A DNA stretch of 52,031 nucleotides. Source: an uncultured Bacilli bacterium. Its GTDB lineage: Bacteria > Bacillota_I > Bacilli_A > RFN20 > CAG-449. Shown here one piece after another: positions 31,469-40,214 of this stretch; position 1 is the first letter of the stretch; each line of letters opens with the position of its first letter. Under the pieces are notes generated by a model that was not told the DNA's origin, did no database searches, and saw only the letters and a program-made list of their open reading frames with translations. The stretch lies in NCBI GenBank assembly GCA_947629415.1, contig CANRDP010000007.1, positions 1-52,031 on the forward strand, written 5' to 3'. A program made the position numbers and the translations under genes.

Positions 31469-32003
31469 TATTTTGAAAATGCGCATGATAAAGTTCAAAA
31501 ATTTTTTTGGCTAACTCTTCAATGGAATATTTTGAACTATCTAAAATATAATCGGCACCATATTCCGATTCTTTATTGAACCATTTTAAATCCTTTTTTA
31601 AGCGTTTTTGAATATTTTCTTCACTATCACCACGTTCCATCATTCTTTTTTTTCGGGTTTCATCATCTGCTTTTAAATAAAAAATAATGATGGAGGGATC
31701 CTTTAAAGAAAGAAAAGCATTTTTTCCGTTTGGATCGACAATAATTACTTTATTGTTTCCTAATTCCTTTCGGGAAGTTCCGTAATAATTGTCGTTATAG
31801 TAAGTTGTTTCCACGAAAACATTCTGCTTTTTCATTTCCAAGAAAGTTTCTTTTGTGACAAAGTGATAGTCAATATCATTTACCTCGTTTTTTCGCGGTA
31901 ATCGTGTTGTGTGGGTTACGACTTTTTTTATGTGAAATAAATGAAAAAGCTCATTTGCAACCTCTGTTTTTCCTACTGCAGATGGACCAATGAGCAAAAT
32001 CAT
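31461..32003 (-). CDS. gmk: Guanylate kinase-like nucleoside monophosphate kinase
   Basis: The 180-residue P-loop kinase phosphorylates GMP to GDP. Walker A reads GPSAVGKTE; the GMP-binding loop reads TTRLPRKNE, followed by DIDYHFV and YYGTS, and the lid has RMMERGDSEENIQKRL. These are Gmk features, though slightly short and divergent from the common GPSGAGKGT form. A specialised second Gmk-like enzyme cannot be excluded. It is transcribed alone on the minus strand, divergent from the flavoprotein gene. Confidence 0.8.
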   Translation of the reverse strand: MILLIGPSAVGKTEVANELFHLFHIKKVVTHTTRLPRKNEVNDIDYHFVTKETFLEMKKQNVFVETTYYNDNYYGTSRKELGNNKVIIVDPNGKNAFLSLKDPSIIIFYLKADDETRKKRMMERGDSEENIQKRLKKDLKWFNKESEYGADYILDSSKYSIEELAKKIFELYHAHFQNIK

Positions 32004-32042
32004 AGTGAGATCTCCTTTTTAATTATGATAACAAAAAAAACA

Positions 32043-32071
32043 TTGGGAAATCAATAAAAAAAAGCTATAAT
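32043..32071 (+). promoter_or_regulatory. Promoter placing the transcription start at the flavoprotein ATG
   Basis: TTGGGA (32043-32048), 17-bp spacer, TATAAT (32066-32071). The ATG is at 32078, the expected start of transcription, so the mRNA should be leaderless or nearly so. Confidence 0.7.
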
Positions 32072-32077
32072 GAAAAT

Positions 32078-33232
32078 ATGAAAAGTGTTGCAATTATCGG
32101 TAGTGGCCCTGCCGGTCTCATGAGTGCTTTTCTTCTTTCCAAGAAGAATATTTCTTGCGTATTGTTTGAAAAAGATAAGGAGATCGGAAAACGGCTGAAA
32201 GTATCCGGGAACGGACGATGTAATTTGTTTCATCATCCCATGGATTATACGCATTATTCAAATCCGTTTTTGGCAAAAAAATATATGGAAGATTTTATGA
32301 AAAACGAAAAAGAAATTTTTTCGCAATTAGGTCTACTTACTTTTGATGATGAAGAAGGAAGAACCTATCCTTTAAGTGAATCCGGTAAACAAGTAGTTTC
32401 TTTATTTTTGCACGCATTGAAAAAAAGCAATGTCGAAATACGAACATCCACGGAAGTGTTAGATATAAAAAAAGAGGGTAATGGAGTAAAAATTTGTTTA
32501 CAAGACGAAGAACTTTTTTTTGATGCATGTATCCTTGCTTTAGGTGGTTTTTCTTATCGATATTTGGTCGAAGAAAAAAGAAAATTTTATGATAAATTAG
32601 CAATTCCTTTGACTCCTTGCAGTCCATCATTGACTCCTCTTTATACTTCTTCATATCGAAATAAGAATTTAGAAGGGAAGCGTTATTCGGTTATACTTCG
32701 ATTATTTTATAAAGAACAATGCATTTTTAAAGAAAATGGAGAAATTCTGTTTAAAAAAGATGGAATATCGGGAATTGTTACGTTTAATGCCTCTGCAAAG
32801 TTGGCAAGATTGCATTTATATAATTTTGATGGCTATCGTGTTCATATCGATTTTGCTCCGAGATATAATGAAGAAGAACTAAAAAAAATTGTCTTTCATC
32901 CGGATTTTTCTTTGGAAGAAAATTTGGAAAGAATGGTAGGAAAGGAATTGGCAGAGGAATGGATGTGGCACATAAAAAAGGGAAATTCGCCTTTGCAAGT
33001 GATTAAAGATTTTTCATTAGATATTAAAGGACTATATCCTTTGGAACATTCTCAAGTTACTTCAGGAGGAATTGATTTTCATTGCTTAAATGAAGATGGA
33101 GCACTTTATACTTTACCTCAGATTTATCCCTGCGGTGAAATGTTAGATATTGACGGAGATTCCGGAGGATACAATATTGCTTTTGCTTTTGCATCTGCAT
33201 ATTTTGTTGTGCAAAAGATGGTAAAAAAGTGA
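32078..33232 (+). CDS. NAD(P)/FAD-dependent oxidoreductase, HI0933/BaiN family
   Basis: The 384-residue flavoprotein has the FAD-binding Rossmann motif IGSGPAGLMSAFLLS at residues 6-20. The family signature GKRLKVSGNGRCNLFH follows at ~45-60, and a C-terminal FAD motif DIDGDSGGYNIAFAFASA near 355-372. Members are widespread; BaiN-type proteins reduce unsaturated substrates, but the physiological substrate here is unknown. No ribosome site precedes the ATG and the promoter -10 lies 6 bp upstream, indicating a leaderless transcript. Confidence 0.9.
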   Translation: MKSVAIIGSGPAGLMSAFLLSKKNISCVLFEKDKEIGKRLKVSGNGRCNLFHHPMDYTHYSNPFLAKKYMEDFMKNEKEIFSQLGLLTFDDEEGRTYPLSESGKQVVSLFLHALKKSNVEIRTSTEVLDIKKEGNGVKICLQDEELFFDACILALGGFSYRYLVEEKRKFYDKLAIPLTPCSPSLTPLYTSSYRNKNLEGKRYSVILRLFYKEQCIFKENGEILFKKDGISGIVTFNASAKLARLHLYNFDGYRVHIDFAPRYNEEELKKIVFHPDFSLEENLERMVGKELAEEWMWHIKKGNSPLQVIKDFSLDIKGLYPLEHSQVTSGGIDFHCLNEDGALYTLPQIYPCGEMLDIDGDSGGYNIAFAFASAYFVVQKMVKK

Positions 33233-33266
33233 AAAATTCGGTTAAAAAATTGTTTTCTATCATTTA

Positions 33267-33313
33267 TCAACTAACAGTTGGTATAAACAACCAACTATTG
33301 GTTGATTTTTTTT
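33267..33313 (+). terminator. Terminator (possible operator) between flavoprotein and XRE genes
   Basis: 33267-33281 pairs with 33291-33305 (15 bp, one wobble, one mismatch) around a 9-nt loop, followed by eight T residues. Each arm is itself an imperfect palindrome (AACTAACAGTT; CCAACTATTGG), as in tandem repressor operators. It may therefore also bind the downstream XRE regulator. Confidence 0.8.
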
Positions 33314-33351
33314 ACAGGGGATAAGTAAAATAAAATTGTGAGGTAAACGAA

Positions 33352-34068
33352 ATGACGGAAATTGATTATTTTGCAAAAAATTTGAAATATTTAAGACAGA
33401 AATCAGGTTTAAAGCAAGAAGATATTGCCTCCATTTTTTATGTTACAAGTCAAGCAGTAAGTAAATGGGAAACAGCAAAATCCATGCCGGATATTAAAAT
33501 CCTGATTCGTATCGGGGAATATTTTCATTATACAGTAGAAGAACTGATTACAAAAGATATTGAAAATTTCGATGAAGTTACCAATGAAAAAATGAAAGAT
33601 AAAAAAGCAAGCGTTACGGTTCCTTATAAAAATCCTTATTTTAATCTTACGGAATCAAAAGAAACAAAATCTTTTTTCTTTGCGAATTTAGTTGCAACCA
33701 TTTTATTTTTTTCTACCTATGTTTTTCTTTTTTTACCCATCGATTGGATTTCACAAATCATTATTATCGTTTTATCCATCATCAATACCGTCGCAATTGT
33801 ACAATGTATACGTGCCATGATCAAGGTGAAAAGGCATGTGCTGATTACTTCGGAAGGATATTTAAAGACACTTCAAATAGCGGCAATATTTAATTTTGTT
33901 GCTGCAATTTGGTTTTTATCTACCGGACTCATTTTCGTTGATTTTCTTCCCAGTAATGAAAATACTCTTACCTTGTATTACATCATTTTTATGATTCAAT
34001 ATTTTGTTACTGGTATCAGTGCTTGTGTTCTTAATATTTTTTATAATAAAGTAGAGAATAGTTTTTAA
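33352..34068 (+). CDS. XRE-family regulator fused to a four-span membrane domain
   Basis: The 238-residue protein has an N-terminal Cro/CI-type helix-turn-helix (residues ~8-62; SGLKQEDIASIFYVTSQAVS followed by KWE is the recognition part), a charged linker, and about four membrane spans in residues 103-236. Membrane-bound XRE regulators usually sense membrane or envelope state. GAGGT precedes the ATG, and the palindromic terminator/operator lies 40 bp upstream. The next gene, 10 bp downstream, encodes a tail-anchored protein that may be its partner. Confidence 0.87.
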   Translation: MTEIDYFAKNLKYLRQKSGLKQEDIASIFYVTSQAVSKWETAKSMPDIKILIRIGEYFHYTVEELITKDIENFDEVTNEKMKDKKASVTVPYKNPYFNLTESKETKSFFFANLVATILFFSTYVFLFLPIDWISQIIIIVLSIINTVAIVQCIRAMIKVKRHVLITSEGYLKTLQIAAIFNFVAAIWFLSTGLIFVDFLPSNENTLTLYYIIFMIQYFVTGISACVLNIFYNKVENSF

Positions 34069-34078
34069 GGAGGTAAAT

Positions 34079-34444
34079 ATGAAAACGAAATTTATTTTAA
34101 AAAAAGCAAATGGTGAAGAAAAAGTTTTTTATCTGAAACGAGAAAATTCCAAATTTATTGCCATTTATAATGGGAAAGAATATGTACCCTACCCGGAAGG
34201 AACAATGGTAAATTACAATAATGCCCAAAGAATCGTAACAAAGGATATTTGTTTAATTAACGTTGAAGGTGATAATATTTTTGTTTTAGACAAAGGGAAA
34301 TTTGCCGGCCCAAATCCTTCTTCGGATAGCGGAAAAGTAACCTACAGTTTTGTTGGCAATAATTTGCGGGCAAGTTCTACCTTACTCGCGGTGTTTGGTG
34401 TTTTGATTGTTGCTATCATAATTATTATGATCGTAGCAAAATAA
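34079..34444 (+). CDS. Tail-anchored small protein, unknown function
   Basis: Not recognised; 121 residues. The first ~95 form a small soluble, beta-rich domain (KFILKKANGEEKVFYLKRE, NYNNAQRIVTKD). The last ~22 are a single hydrophobic helix (LAVFGVLIVAIIIIMIVAK), giving C-tail anchoring with the domain in the cytoplasm. A perfect AAGGAGG site and 10-bp spacing from the membrane XRE gene suggest a two-gene unit. Confidence 0.75.
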   Translation: MKTKFILKKANGEEKVFYLKRENSKFIAIYNGKEYVPYPEGTMVNYNNAQRIVTKDICLINVEGDNIFVLDKGKFAGPNPSSDSGKVTYSFVGNNLRASSTLLAVFGVLIVAIIIIMIVAK

Positions 34445-34457
34445 AACGGAAGAAAAT

Positions 34458-36296
34458 TTATTTTTCTTCCTCTTGAGCAATCTTTTTATTGTGTGCATCA
34501 AATTTCTTTCGTTCCACGGTATCAAGAATCTTTTTTCGCATCCGATAATTTAAAGGCGTGACTTCGACCAGTTCATCGGTATTGATATAATCCAGACATT
34601 CTTCAAGAGACATTTTTCTCGGTGTTTTCAATACGACCGTAGTATCTTTGGAAGATGATCGCATGTTGGTTAAATTTTTTGCTTTTACGACGGTGACGGC
34701 GAGATCCATATCGTAGCGATTTTCACCGACAATCATACCTTCATAGACTTGTGTCCCCGGTTCGATAAAAAGTGTTCCGCGTTCTTCGACATGTTGAATG
34801 GCATAAGGAGTAGCTTGTCCATTATCGGTGGAAACAAGTACACCGACATTCCGTTCTCCGACAGACATTTTTAATTTTTCTCTATATTCACAAAAAGTAT
34901 GGTTGATGATTCCATATCCTTTTGTCATTGTCAAAAAAGAAGTGGTAAAGCCGAGAAGTGCACGTGAGGGTACAATGTAATTGACACGAACCTGATTTTG
35001 ATTATAAGCCATGTGAACAAGTTCTCCTCCGTGAGCACCGAAAGAATCCATAATATTTCCCAAATATTCCTCGGGACAATCAATTTGAACATCTTCATAA
35101 GGTTCGAGAATTTTGCCGTTTTCTTTCTTTAAAATAACTTCAGGTTTGGAAACTTGCAATTCAAATCCTTCACGGCGCATATTTTCAATCAAAATGGAAA
35201 GATGCAACTCTCCGCGCCCGGAGACAATGAAAGATTCACTATTCGGGATTTTTTCTACACGAAGAGATACATCTTTTTGACATTCCCGGAATAATCGTTC
35301 TTCAATTTTGGAATAGGTTAATAAATCTCCTTCTTTTCCAGCAAAAGGCGAGGAATTGACCCCAAAAGTCATTTGCAAAGTGGGCTCGTCAATACGTAAT
35401 TTCGGAAGAGGAAGAATATGATTGCAATCGCAAATGGTTTCACCGACGGAAAGATCACTTAAACCGGCAATAGCAACAATATTTCCGGCAGATGCTTCGT
35501 TTATTTCGATTTTTTTCAATCCTAAAAAACCATAAAGTTTCTGAATTTTGAAATTTTTTATTGAGCCATCATTTCGGCAACAAGCAACCATTTCTCCGGT
35601 ACGAATAGTTCCTGATTTGATTCTACCGATGCCGATTCTTCCGACATAGTCGTTATAATCCAATAAAGCCGGTTGAAATTGCAAAAAGCCATGAACATTG
35701 GTATCCGGAGCGGGAATTTCTTTTAAAATAGTATCAAAAATAGGATCCATTCCTTCTTTTTGTTCCGCTAAATCTTTGGAATAGGATGAAGTGCCCTTTA
35801 AAGCAGAGCAATAAATGGTTTTAAATTCCAATAAATCATCATCTGCGCCAAGTTCCATAAATAATTCCAAAACCTCATCGACTACTCGCTCGGGATCAGC
35901 AAAGGGACGATCGACTTTATTTACGACGACAACAGGTTTCACATGGGCTTCCAAAGCCTTTTTTAATACAAAACGTGTTTGCGGCATCGTTCCTTCAAAT
36001 GCATCGACTACAAGTAAAACACCATCAACCATATTCATGATTCTTTCCACTTCACCACCGAAATCGGCATGGCCTGGAGTATCCAATATATTGATTCGTA
36101 CACCTTTATAATCGATCGCCGTTGTTTTGGCTAAAATAGTGATACCACGCTCACGTTCAATATCATTACTATCCAATACACGATCTTGAATGGTTTCATT
36201 ATCCCGGAAGGTTCCGGAATATTTTAATAATTGATTGACTAAAGTTGTTTTTCCATGGTCAACATGTGCAATGATTGCAATATTTCGAATTTCCAT
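34458..36296 (-). CDS. typA: Ribosome-associated GTPase TypA/BipA
   Basis: The 612-residue translational GTPase aids 50S assembly and stress adaptation. G motifs are G1 AHVDHGKTT (10-18), G2 ERGITI, G3 DTPGHADFGGE and G4 NKVDRP. The EF-G-like domains follow, and then the BipA-specific C-terminal domain with LTNMRSSSKD. Length matches the family. It is on the minus strand, 14 bp behind an RNase J-like gene, with AAGAAGGTGG as ribosome site. Confidence 0.97.
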   Translation of the reverse strand: MEIRNIAIIAHVDHGKTTLVNQLLKYSGTFRDNETIQDRVLDSNDIERERGITILAKTTAIDYKGVRINILDTPGHADFGGEVERIMNMVDGVLLVVDAFEGTMPQTRFVLKKALEAHVKPVVVVNKVDRPFADPERVVDEVLELFMELGADDDLLEFKTIYCSALKGTSSYSKDLAEQKEGMDPIFDTILKEIPAPDTNVHGFLQFQPALLDYNDYVGRIGIGRIKSGTIRTGEMVACCRNDGSIKNFKIQKLYGFLGLKKIEINEASAGNIVAIAGLSDLSVGETICDCNHILPLPKLRIDEPTLQMTFGVNSSPFAGKEGDLLTYSKIEERLFRECQKDVSLRVEKIPNSESFIVSGRGELHLSILIENMRREGFELQVSKPEVILKKENGKILEPYEDVQIDCPEEYLGNIMDSFGAHGGELVHMAYNQNQVRVNYIVPSRALLGFTTSFLTMTKGYGIINHTFCEYREKLKMSVGERNVGVLVSTDNGQATPYAIQHVEERGTLFIEPGTQVYEGMIVGENRYDMDLAVTVVKAKNLTNMRSSSKDTTVVLKTPRKMSLEECLDYINTDELVEVTPLNYRMRKKILDTVERKKFDAHNKKIAQEEEK

Positions 36297-36310
36297 ACTT
36301 CCACCTTCTT

Positions 36311-37990
36311 TTAATCTAAATCGAGAATATTGGGGAAAATTAAAGGATTCTTTCCCGTTTCTTTTTTTACATACCGACTTATTTTATCACAAATCTTTTC
36401 CGTGAGTTCACTTTTTTTCGTATAATAACCGGATAAATAAATTTTTACTTGTTCTAAAAAAAGTGTTTGAATTTGTTTGACGATATTTTCCGAATCTTTT
36501 AGAAAAATAAAACCACGCATCTGGATATCCGGTCCGGCAATAATTTCTTTCTTTTCTTTGGAGATGGTAACGGCTAAGACGATAATTCCGTCACAAGCCA
36601 TTTTTTGTCTTTCTTCTATAATAACATCATTAATAGAATTGATGGAATTTCCATCAATTAATAAATCACCGGTAGGAATAGAATTATTGAAATCGGTAGA
36701 AGCTTTCCCATCCGTCAAGAGAAGAATCATTCCGTTATCATACACAAAAATATTGTTATGATTAAAACCTAAAGAAGAATTGAGTGCAATACGGGCATTT
36801 GCCATCAAGGTTTTATATTCACCTTTTAAGGGAAGATAATATTTTGGTTTCATTAAGGCCAACATCATTTTCAAATCTTCTTCCTGAGCATGCATACTGG
36901 CAATATCTTTTCGGGTCAAATTCACGATTCGGGCACCGGTTTTATAAATGTCATCGGTTGCCTGAATGGAGATGATTTCCGTCCCCGAAACAGAAGGAGA
37001 GGCCAAAACAAAAGTGTCGGTATCCTTGAATTCGATTTTTCTTCCGCGAATAATACCATTGGATATTTCTTGTAAAGACTGAAATAAACCTTCTCCGGCA
37101 CCGGTAATGAGAATAATCAAATCTTGTTCTCTTATACGGCTTATATCTTCCAAGGAAACAATATTTTCTCTTGGTATGGGATTTGAAGTATATTCCAATT
37201 CGTTGATTAATTTGAAATCTTCTTCGTTAATATAGAAGATTTTTTTATTATATTTCAGCGCTAAATCGATGACTTCTTTTTGATTAAAAGCATTTTGAGA
37301 ATATAAACTGATAAAAGTTCTGCCAATAGATTCGGTAAAGAGATTTTGGATATAGGGAGTTAAACGATGTTTTGGAGAAGTGTGACCGGCTTTTTCGGCG
37401 TCACAAGATTCCGATAATAAAAGTAAAACTCCTTTTTTGGCAATTTGAGCCAATAATTCCAGATCCATTTGATGATGCATCGGTGCTCCATAATCCACGA
37501 TAAAGTCCGAAGTATAGAAGATATATCCATTTGCGGTATCAATCGCAATTGCAAAAGATTCGGGCATAGCATGTGTCATTTCGACAAAAATAAATTTTCT
37601 GCCGCAAATATCTACCGTTTCACCACTTTTTACCAAATGAAAATCATATTGAATTTTCGTATTCAACCGATAATCGGATGTCTTACGTTCAATCATACAT
37701 TTCGTGGCACGTGAACAATAAATCGGAGCAGGTACTTGTTGATAAATATATGGAAGAGCACCCATTTGATCGTCATGACCATGCGAAATAATATAAGCTT
37801 TCACTCTGGATTTATTTTGGATTAGATACTGATAATCTGGAATGATGACATCAATTCCCGGAGTATGACGATCCGGATATTTAATACCGGCATCCAAAAC
37901 AAAAATATTGTCTTGAATTTCCAAAACGAACATATTTTTTCCGTTTTCATCTAATCCACCTAAAGCGAAGAACCGAATATTTTCTTGCAT
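36311..37990 (-). CDS. rnjB: RNase J-family protein with degenerate metal site (RNase J2-like)
   Basis: The 559-residue protein has RNase J architecture: metallo-beta-lactamase and beta-CASP domains plus a C-terminal domain. Recognised blocks are GGLDENGKNMFVLE, YTSDFIVDYG, LLLLSESCDAEKAG and KPKYYLPLKGEY. The HxHxDH metal motif reads HGHDDQ (His70, His72, Asp74, Gln75), so the last His is lost. The usual HGEY near residue 388 reads KGEY, losing a further His. It probably resembles RNase J2, a weakly active or structural partner of RNase J1 in mRNA decay. A J1 should then exist elsewhere. Confidence 0.82.
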   Translation of the reverse strand: MQENIRFFALGGLDENGKNMFVLEIQDNIFVLDAGIKYPDRHTPGIDVIIPDYQYLIQNKSRVKAYIISHGHDDQMGALPYIYQQVPAPIYCSRATKCMIERKTSDYRLNTKIQYDFHLVKSGETVDICGRKFIFVEMTHAMPESFAIAIDTANGYIFYTSDFIVDYGAPMHHQMDLELLAQIAKKGVLLLLSESCDAEKAGHTSPKHRLTPYIQNLFTESIGRTFISLYSQNAFNQKEVIDLALKYNKKIFYINEEDFKLINELEYTSNPIPRENIVSLEDISRIREQDLIILITGAGEGLFQSLQEISNGIIRGRKIEFKDTDTFVLASPSVSGTEIISIQATDDIYKTGARIVNLTRKDIASMHAQEEDLKMMLALMKPKYYLPLKGEYKTLMANARIALNSSLGFNHNNIFVYDNGMILLLTDGKASTDFNNSIPTGDLLIDGNSINSINDVIIEERQKMACDGIIVLAVTISKEKKEIIAGPDIQMRGFIFLKDSENIVKQIQTLFLEQVKIYLSGYYTKKSELTEKICDKISRYVKKETGKNPLIFPNILDLD

Positions 37991-38081
37991 ATTATCCTCC
38001 TATATTTTTTCCATTTAAAAATAGTATACCATAAAGAAACCATGGCAATTGATTTTTCTTTTTCGTTTTCAAAAGAGAATT

Positions 38082-38957
38082 TTATCGTTTTTTACCGAAA
38101 TAAGAAACTAAGAAAGTGCCGGGACCGGAATGCATACCAATCACAGGACCGATATGCGAATAAATGACTTTTTTAACATGTAATACTTCTTGAATACGCT
38201 TTCCCATTTCAAGAGCCTCGTCATCGGCATCCGCGGAAGCAATATAAATAATATCATTTTCCAAATCCAATGCATCTTCTTTCAGTTGATTGAATAAAGC
38301 AATTAATGAAGCTTTTCGACCGCGACATTTTTGCATCGGAATTAATTTTCCTTCATCACTTACATGTAAAACGGGTTTTATTCCTAGTAAAGTTCCGAAA
38401 AATGCGGCAGTCGCAGATAATCTTCCACCTCTTTTTAAACAATTTAAATCATCAACGGTAAACCAAACGGCCAAAGAGGGAATTTTTTCACGAATGTCTT
38501 TTTCGTTTTCTTCTATACTCATTCCATTTTTTAAATTTTCGCAAGCACAAATAGTAATTTTTCCTTCTGCTGTGGAAGCACTAAGCGTGTCGATGCAAAT
38601 GATTTTCCGTTCGGGAAATTTATCTTTTAAAATATCTCGAGCAACCAAAGAACTATTGTATGTACCCGAAAGAGCACTGGAAAATGCAATATATAAAATA
38701 TCCAATCCTTTTTCCAAGAACGGAGTAAAGAAGTCTAAAAAACCAGAGGGAGATATTTGTGCCGTTGAACCGGTATGACCGGCTTTTAATAAAGCATAAA
38801 ACTCCTTTAAATTTATTTCTCGTTCATCGGGATAATTTTTATAATTTTTCCCATCCAAAACAAATTCCATCGGATAAACGGGAAGATGATACATATCCAC
38901 CAAATCTTGTGGTAAATCCGAACATGAATCCGTAACTACTATATAATTATTTGCCAT
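38082..38957 (-). CDS. DegV family fatty-acid-binding protein
   Basis: The 291-residue protein belongs to the DegV/FakB family, which binds a fatty acid and presents it to the kinase FakA. VTDSCSDLP opens the lipid-binding domain, followed by HTGSTAQISP, ISFSSALSGTYNS-like AFSSALSGTYNS, RGGRLSA and the terminal HIGPVIGMHSGPG. All are family signatures. It is transcribed alone with an AAGGAG site and a TATAAT upstream on the minus strand. Which fatty acid it binds cannot be read from the sequence. Confidence 0.92.
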   Translation of the reverse strand: MANNYIVVTDSCSDLPQDLVDMYHLPVYPMEFVLDGKNYKNYPDEREINLKEFYALLKAGHTGSTAQISPSGFLDFFTPFLEKGLDILYIAFSSALSGTYNSSLVARDILKDKFPERKIICIDTLSASTAEGKITICACENLKNGMSIEENEKDIREKIPSLAVWFTVDDLNCLKRGGRLSATAAFFGTLLGIKPVLHVSDEGKLIPMQKCRGRKASLIALFNQLKEDALDLENDIIYIASADADDEALEMGKRIQEVLHVKKVIYSHIGPVIGMHSGPGTFLVSYFGKKR

Positions 38958-39041
38958 ACGTTTTCTCCTTAAAAAATGCTCTTTTATTATAATGAATTCT
39001 TGCCTATGTGTCTACTTTTTTTGTTGATTTGAAAAAAAGCC

Positions 39042-39070
39042 TTTACTAGAAAAAATGAATGAAGTAGAAT
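39042..39070 (+). promoter_or_regulatory. Promoter of tRNA-His
   Basis: TTTACT (39042-39047), exact 17-bp spacer, TAGAAT (39065-39070), 23 bp before the tRNA. Confidence 0.65.
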
Positions 39071-39092
39071 AACAATGTTGTCAAAGGGATAT

Positions 39093-39169
39093 GGCGATTG
39101 TGGTGAAGTGGTTAACACATCTGGCTGTGAACCAGACACGCGTGAGTTCGATTCTCATCAATCGCCCCA
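39093..39169 (+). tRNA. tRNA-His(GTG)
   Basis: The acceptor GGCGATTG/CAATCGCC includes the extra G-1:C73 pair characteristic of tRNA-His. The anticodon arm is TCTGG-CTGTGAA-CCAGA with anticodon GTG, the T-loop is TTCGATT, and CCA is encoded. All canonical positions are present. Confidence 0.96.
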
Positions 39170-39183
39170 TATTGAATGCACCA

Positions 39184-39211
39184 GATGGATACAATGTATC
39201 CGTCTTTTTTT
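39184..39211 (+). terminator. Terminator of tRNA-His
   Basis: GATGGATAC-AAT-GTATCCGTC (one G-T pair) followed by seven T residues. Confidence 0.92.
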
Positions 39212-39475
39212 ATAAAATTCGACATTCAAGTCTAAGTATTTTATGAGAAAATAATATCTTAGGAAATGCAAAATTACACTTTTTAAGTCTTTTTTTCATT
39301 TGCTAAGTCAAAGTGTGACGATGATGAACGATAGGTAACGAAAGAGTAATTTTGACATGTATTTTTGGTAAAAAGGTCTCATTATTTATAATTTTTTTCT
39401 TTTATTACTTATTTAAAAGAAAAATGATAAAATAAAATCACTCTTTATATAAATAATGAAGAAAGCAGGTTTTTA
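39212..39475 (+). other. AT-rich intergenic region with promoter for the Sel1 gene
   Basis: No gene is seen. Near the right end TGATAAAAT (39425-39433) is a plausible extended -10 box, about 43 bp before the Sel1 start. The remainder is A/T-rich with short similar words (TAAGTCTAAG... and CTAAGTC) but no clear structure. Confidence 0.5.
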
Positions 39476-40090
39476 ATGAAAGAAAATCATAAAAAGGAAA
39501 CGATATCAAAAAAAATAAAAAGCCTTCAATCGAAAGTAGAAAAAGGGGATAGTCTCGCTTTATTTTATCTAGGAATACATTACTATGCCGGTAAAGATAT
39601 TAAGCAAGATTATAAAAAAGCTTTTGAATGTTTTCAGAAAGTTGCAACCGAAGATGCCTGCAACCTTTGGAATGCACAGGCACAATTTTTTTTGGGAAAA
39701 TGTTATTTTTATGGTCATGGAAAAAGAAAAAATATTACTATGGCAATTCAATGGTATAAGTCCGCTGAAAAATTAAAACATCAACTTTTTGATTATAAGA
39801 TAGATTTTGATTTTCATGAAAATAATGCGAAAAAAGGGAATGCTATATCGCAAAATTTGCTTGGAGATTGCTACTTTTATGGTGAAGGTGTACCGCAAAA
39901 TTATGCTATGGCTCTAAAATGGTATAAAAGAGCTGCAGAGCAAGATTTTATGGATGCACAATGGAATTTAGGATATTGCTATTCTTGTGGTTTTGGTATT
40001 GAAAAAAATATGAAAGAGGCAAGAAAATGGTTTCGCAAAGCAAAAACAAAAATTGAAAATGAAATCAATAAAAAACTTTTTTGTTTGTGA
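39476..40090 (+). CDS. Sel1-repeat protein
   Basis: The 204-residue alpha/alpha solenoid contains about four Sel1/TPR-like repeats. Clear ones are LALFYLGIHYYAGKDIKQ(D), AQFFLGKCYFYGHGKRKN, SQNLLGDCYFYGEGVPQN and AQWNLGYCYSCGFGIEKN, each followed by an A-x-x-WY/F helix. There is no signal peptide, so it acts in the cytoplasm, probably as a protein-protein adaptor. It is a lone gene with a long AT-rich upstream region; the partner is unknown. Confidence 0.87.
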   Translation: MKENHKKETISKKIKSLQSKVEKGDSLALFYLGIHYYAGKDIKQDYKKAFECFQKVATEDACNLWNAQAQFFLGKCYFYGHGKRKNITMAIQWYKSAEKLKHQLFDYKIDFDFHENNAKKGNAISQNLLGDCYFYGEGVPQNYAMALKWYKRAAEQDFMDAQWNLGYCYSCGFGIEKNMKEARKWFRKAKTKIENEINKKLFCL

Positions 40091-40155
40091 CACTATTGGA
40101 AGAAAAAAGTGAGCAGGAAAGCATATATTTTAAGATAGACATCAAGTAGATAGAA

Positions 40156-40190
40156 AAAGAACCAAACTTTTATTTCCGTTTGGCTCTTTC
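40156..40190. terminator. Bidirectional terminator between Sel1 gene and plsC
   Basis: AAAGAACCAAAC and GTTTGGCTCTTT pair with one mismatch around a 10-nt loop, flanked by A and T/pyrimidine runs. The two genes converge here. Confidence 0.75.
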
Positions 40191-40214
40191 TGTTTACATT
40201 GGATCTGAACTGTC

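Noticed and set aside
34448-34470. GGAAGAAAA/TTTTCTTCC hairpin between the tail-anchored gene and typA as a terminator
   Set aside because: The stem is weak, overlaps the typA end and has no T tract on the plus side.
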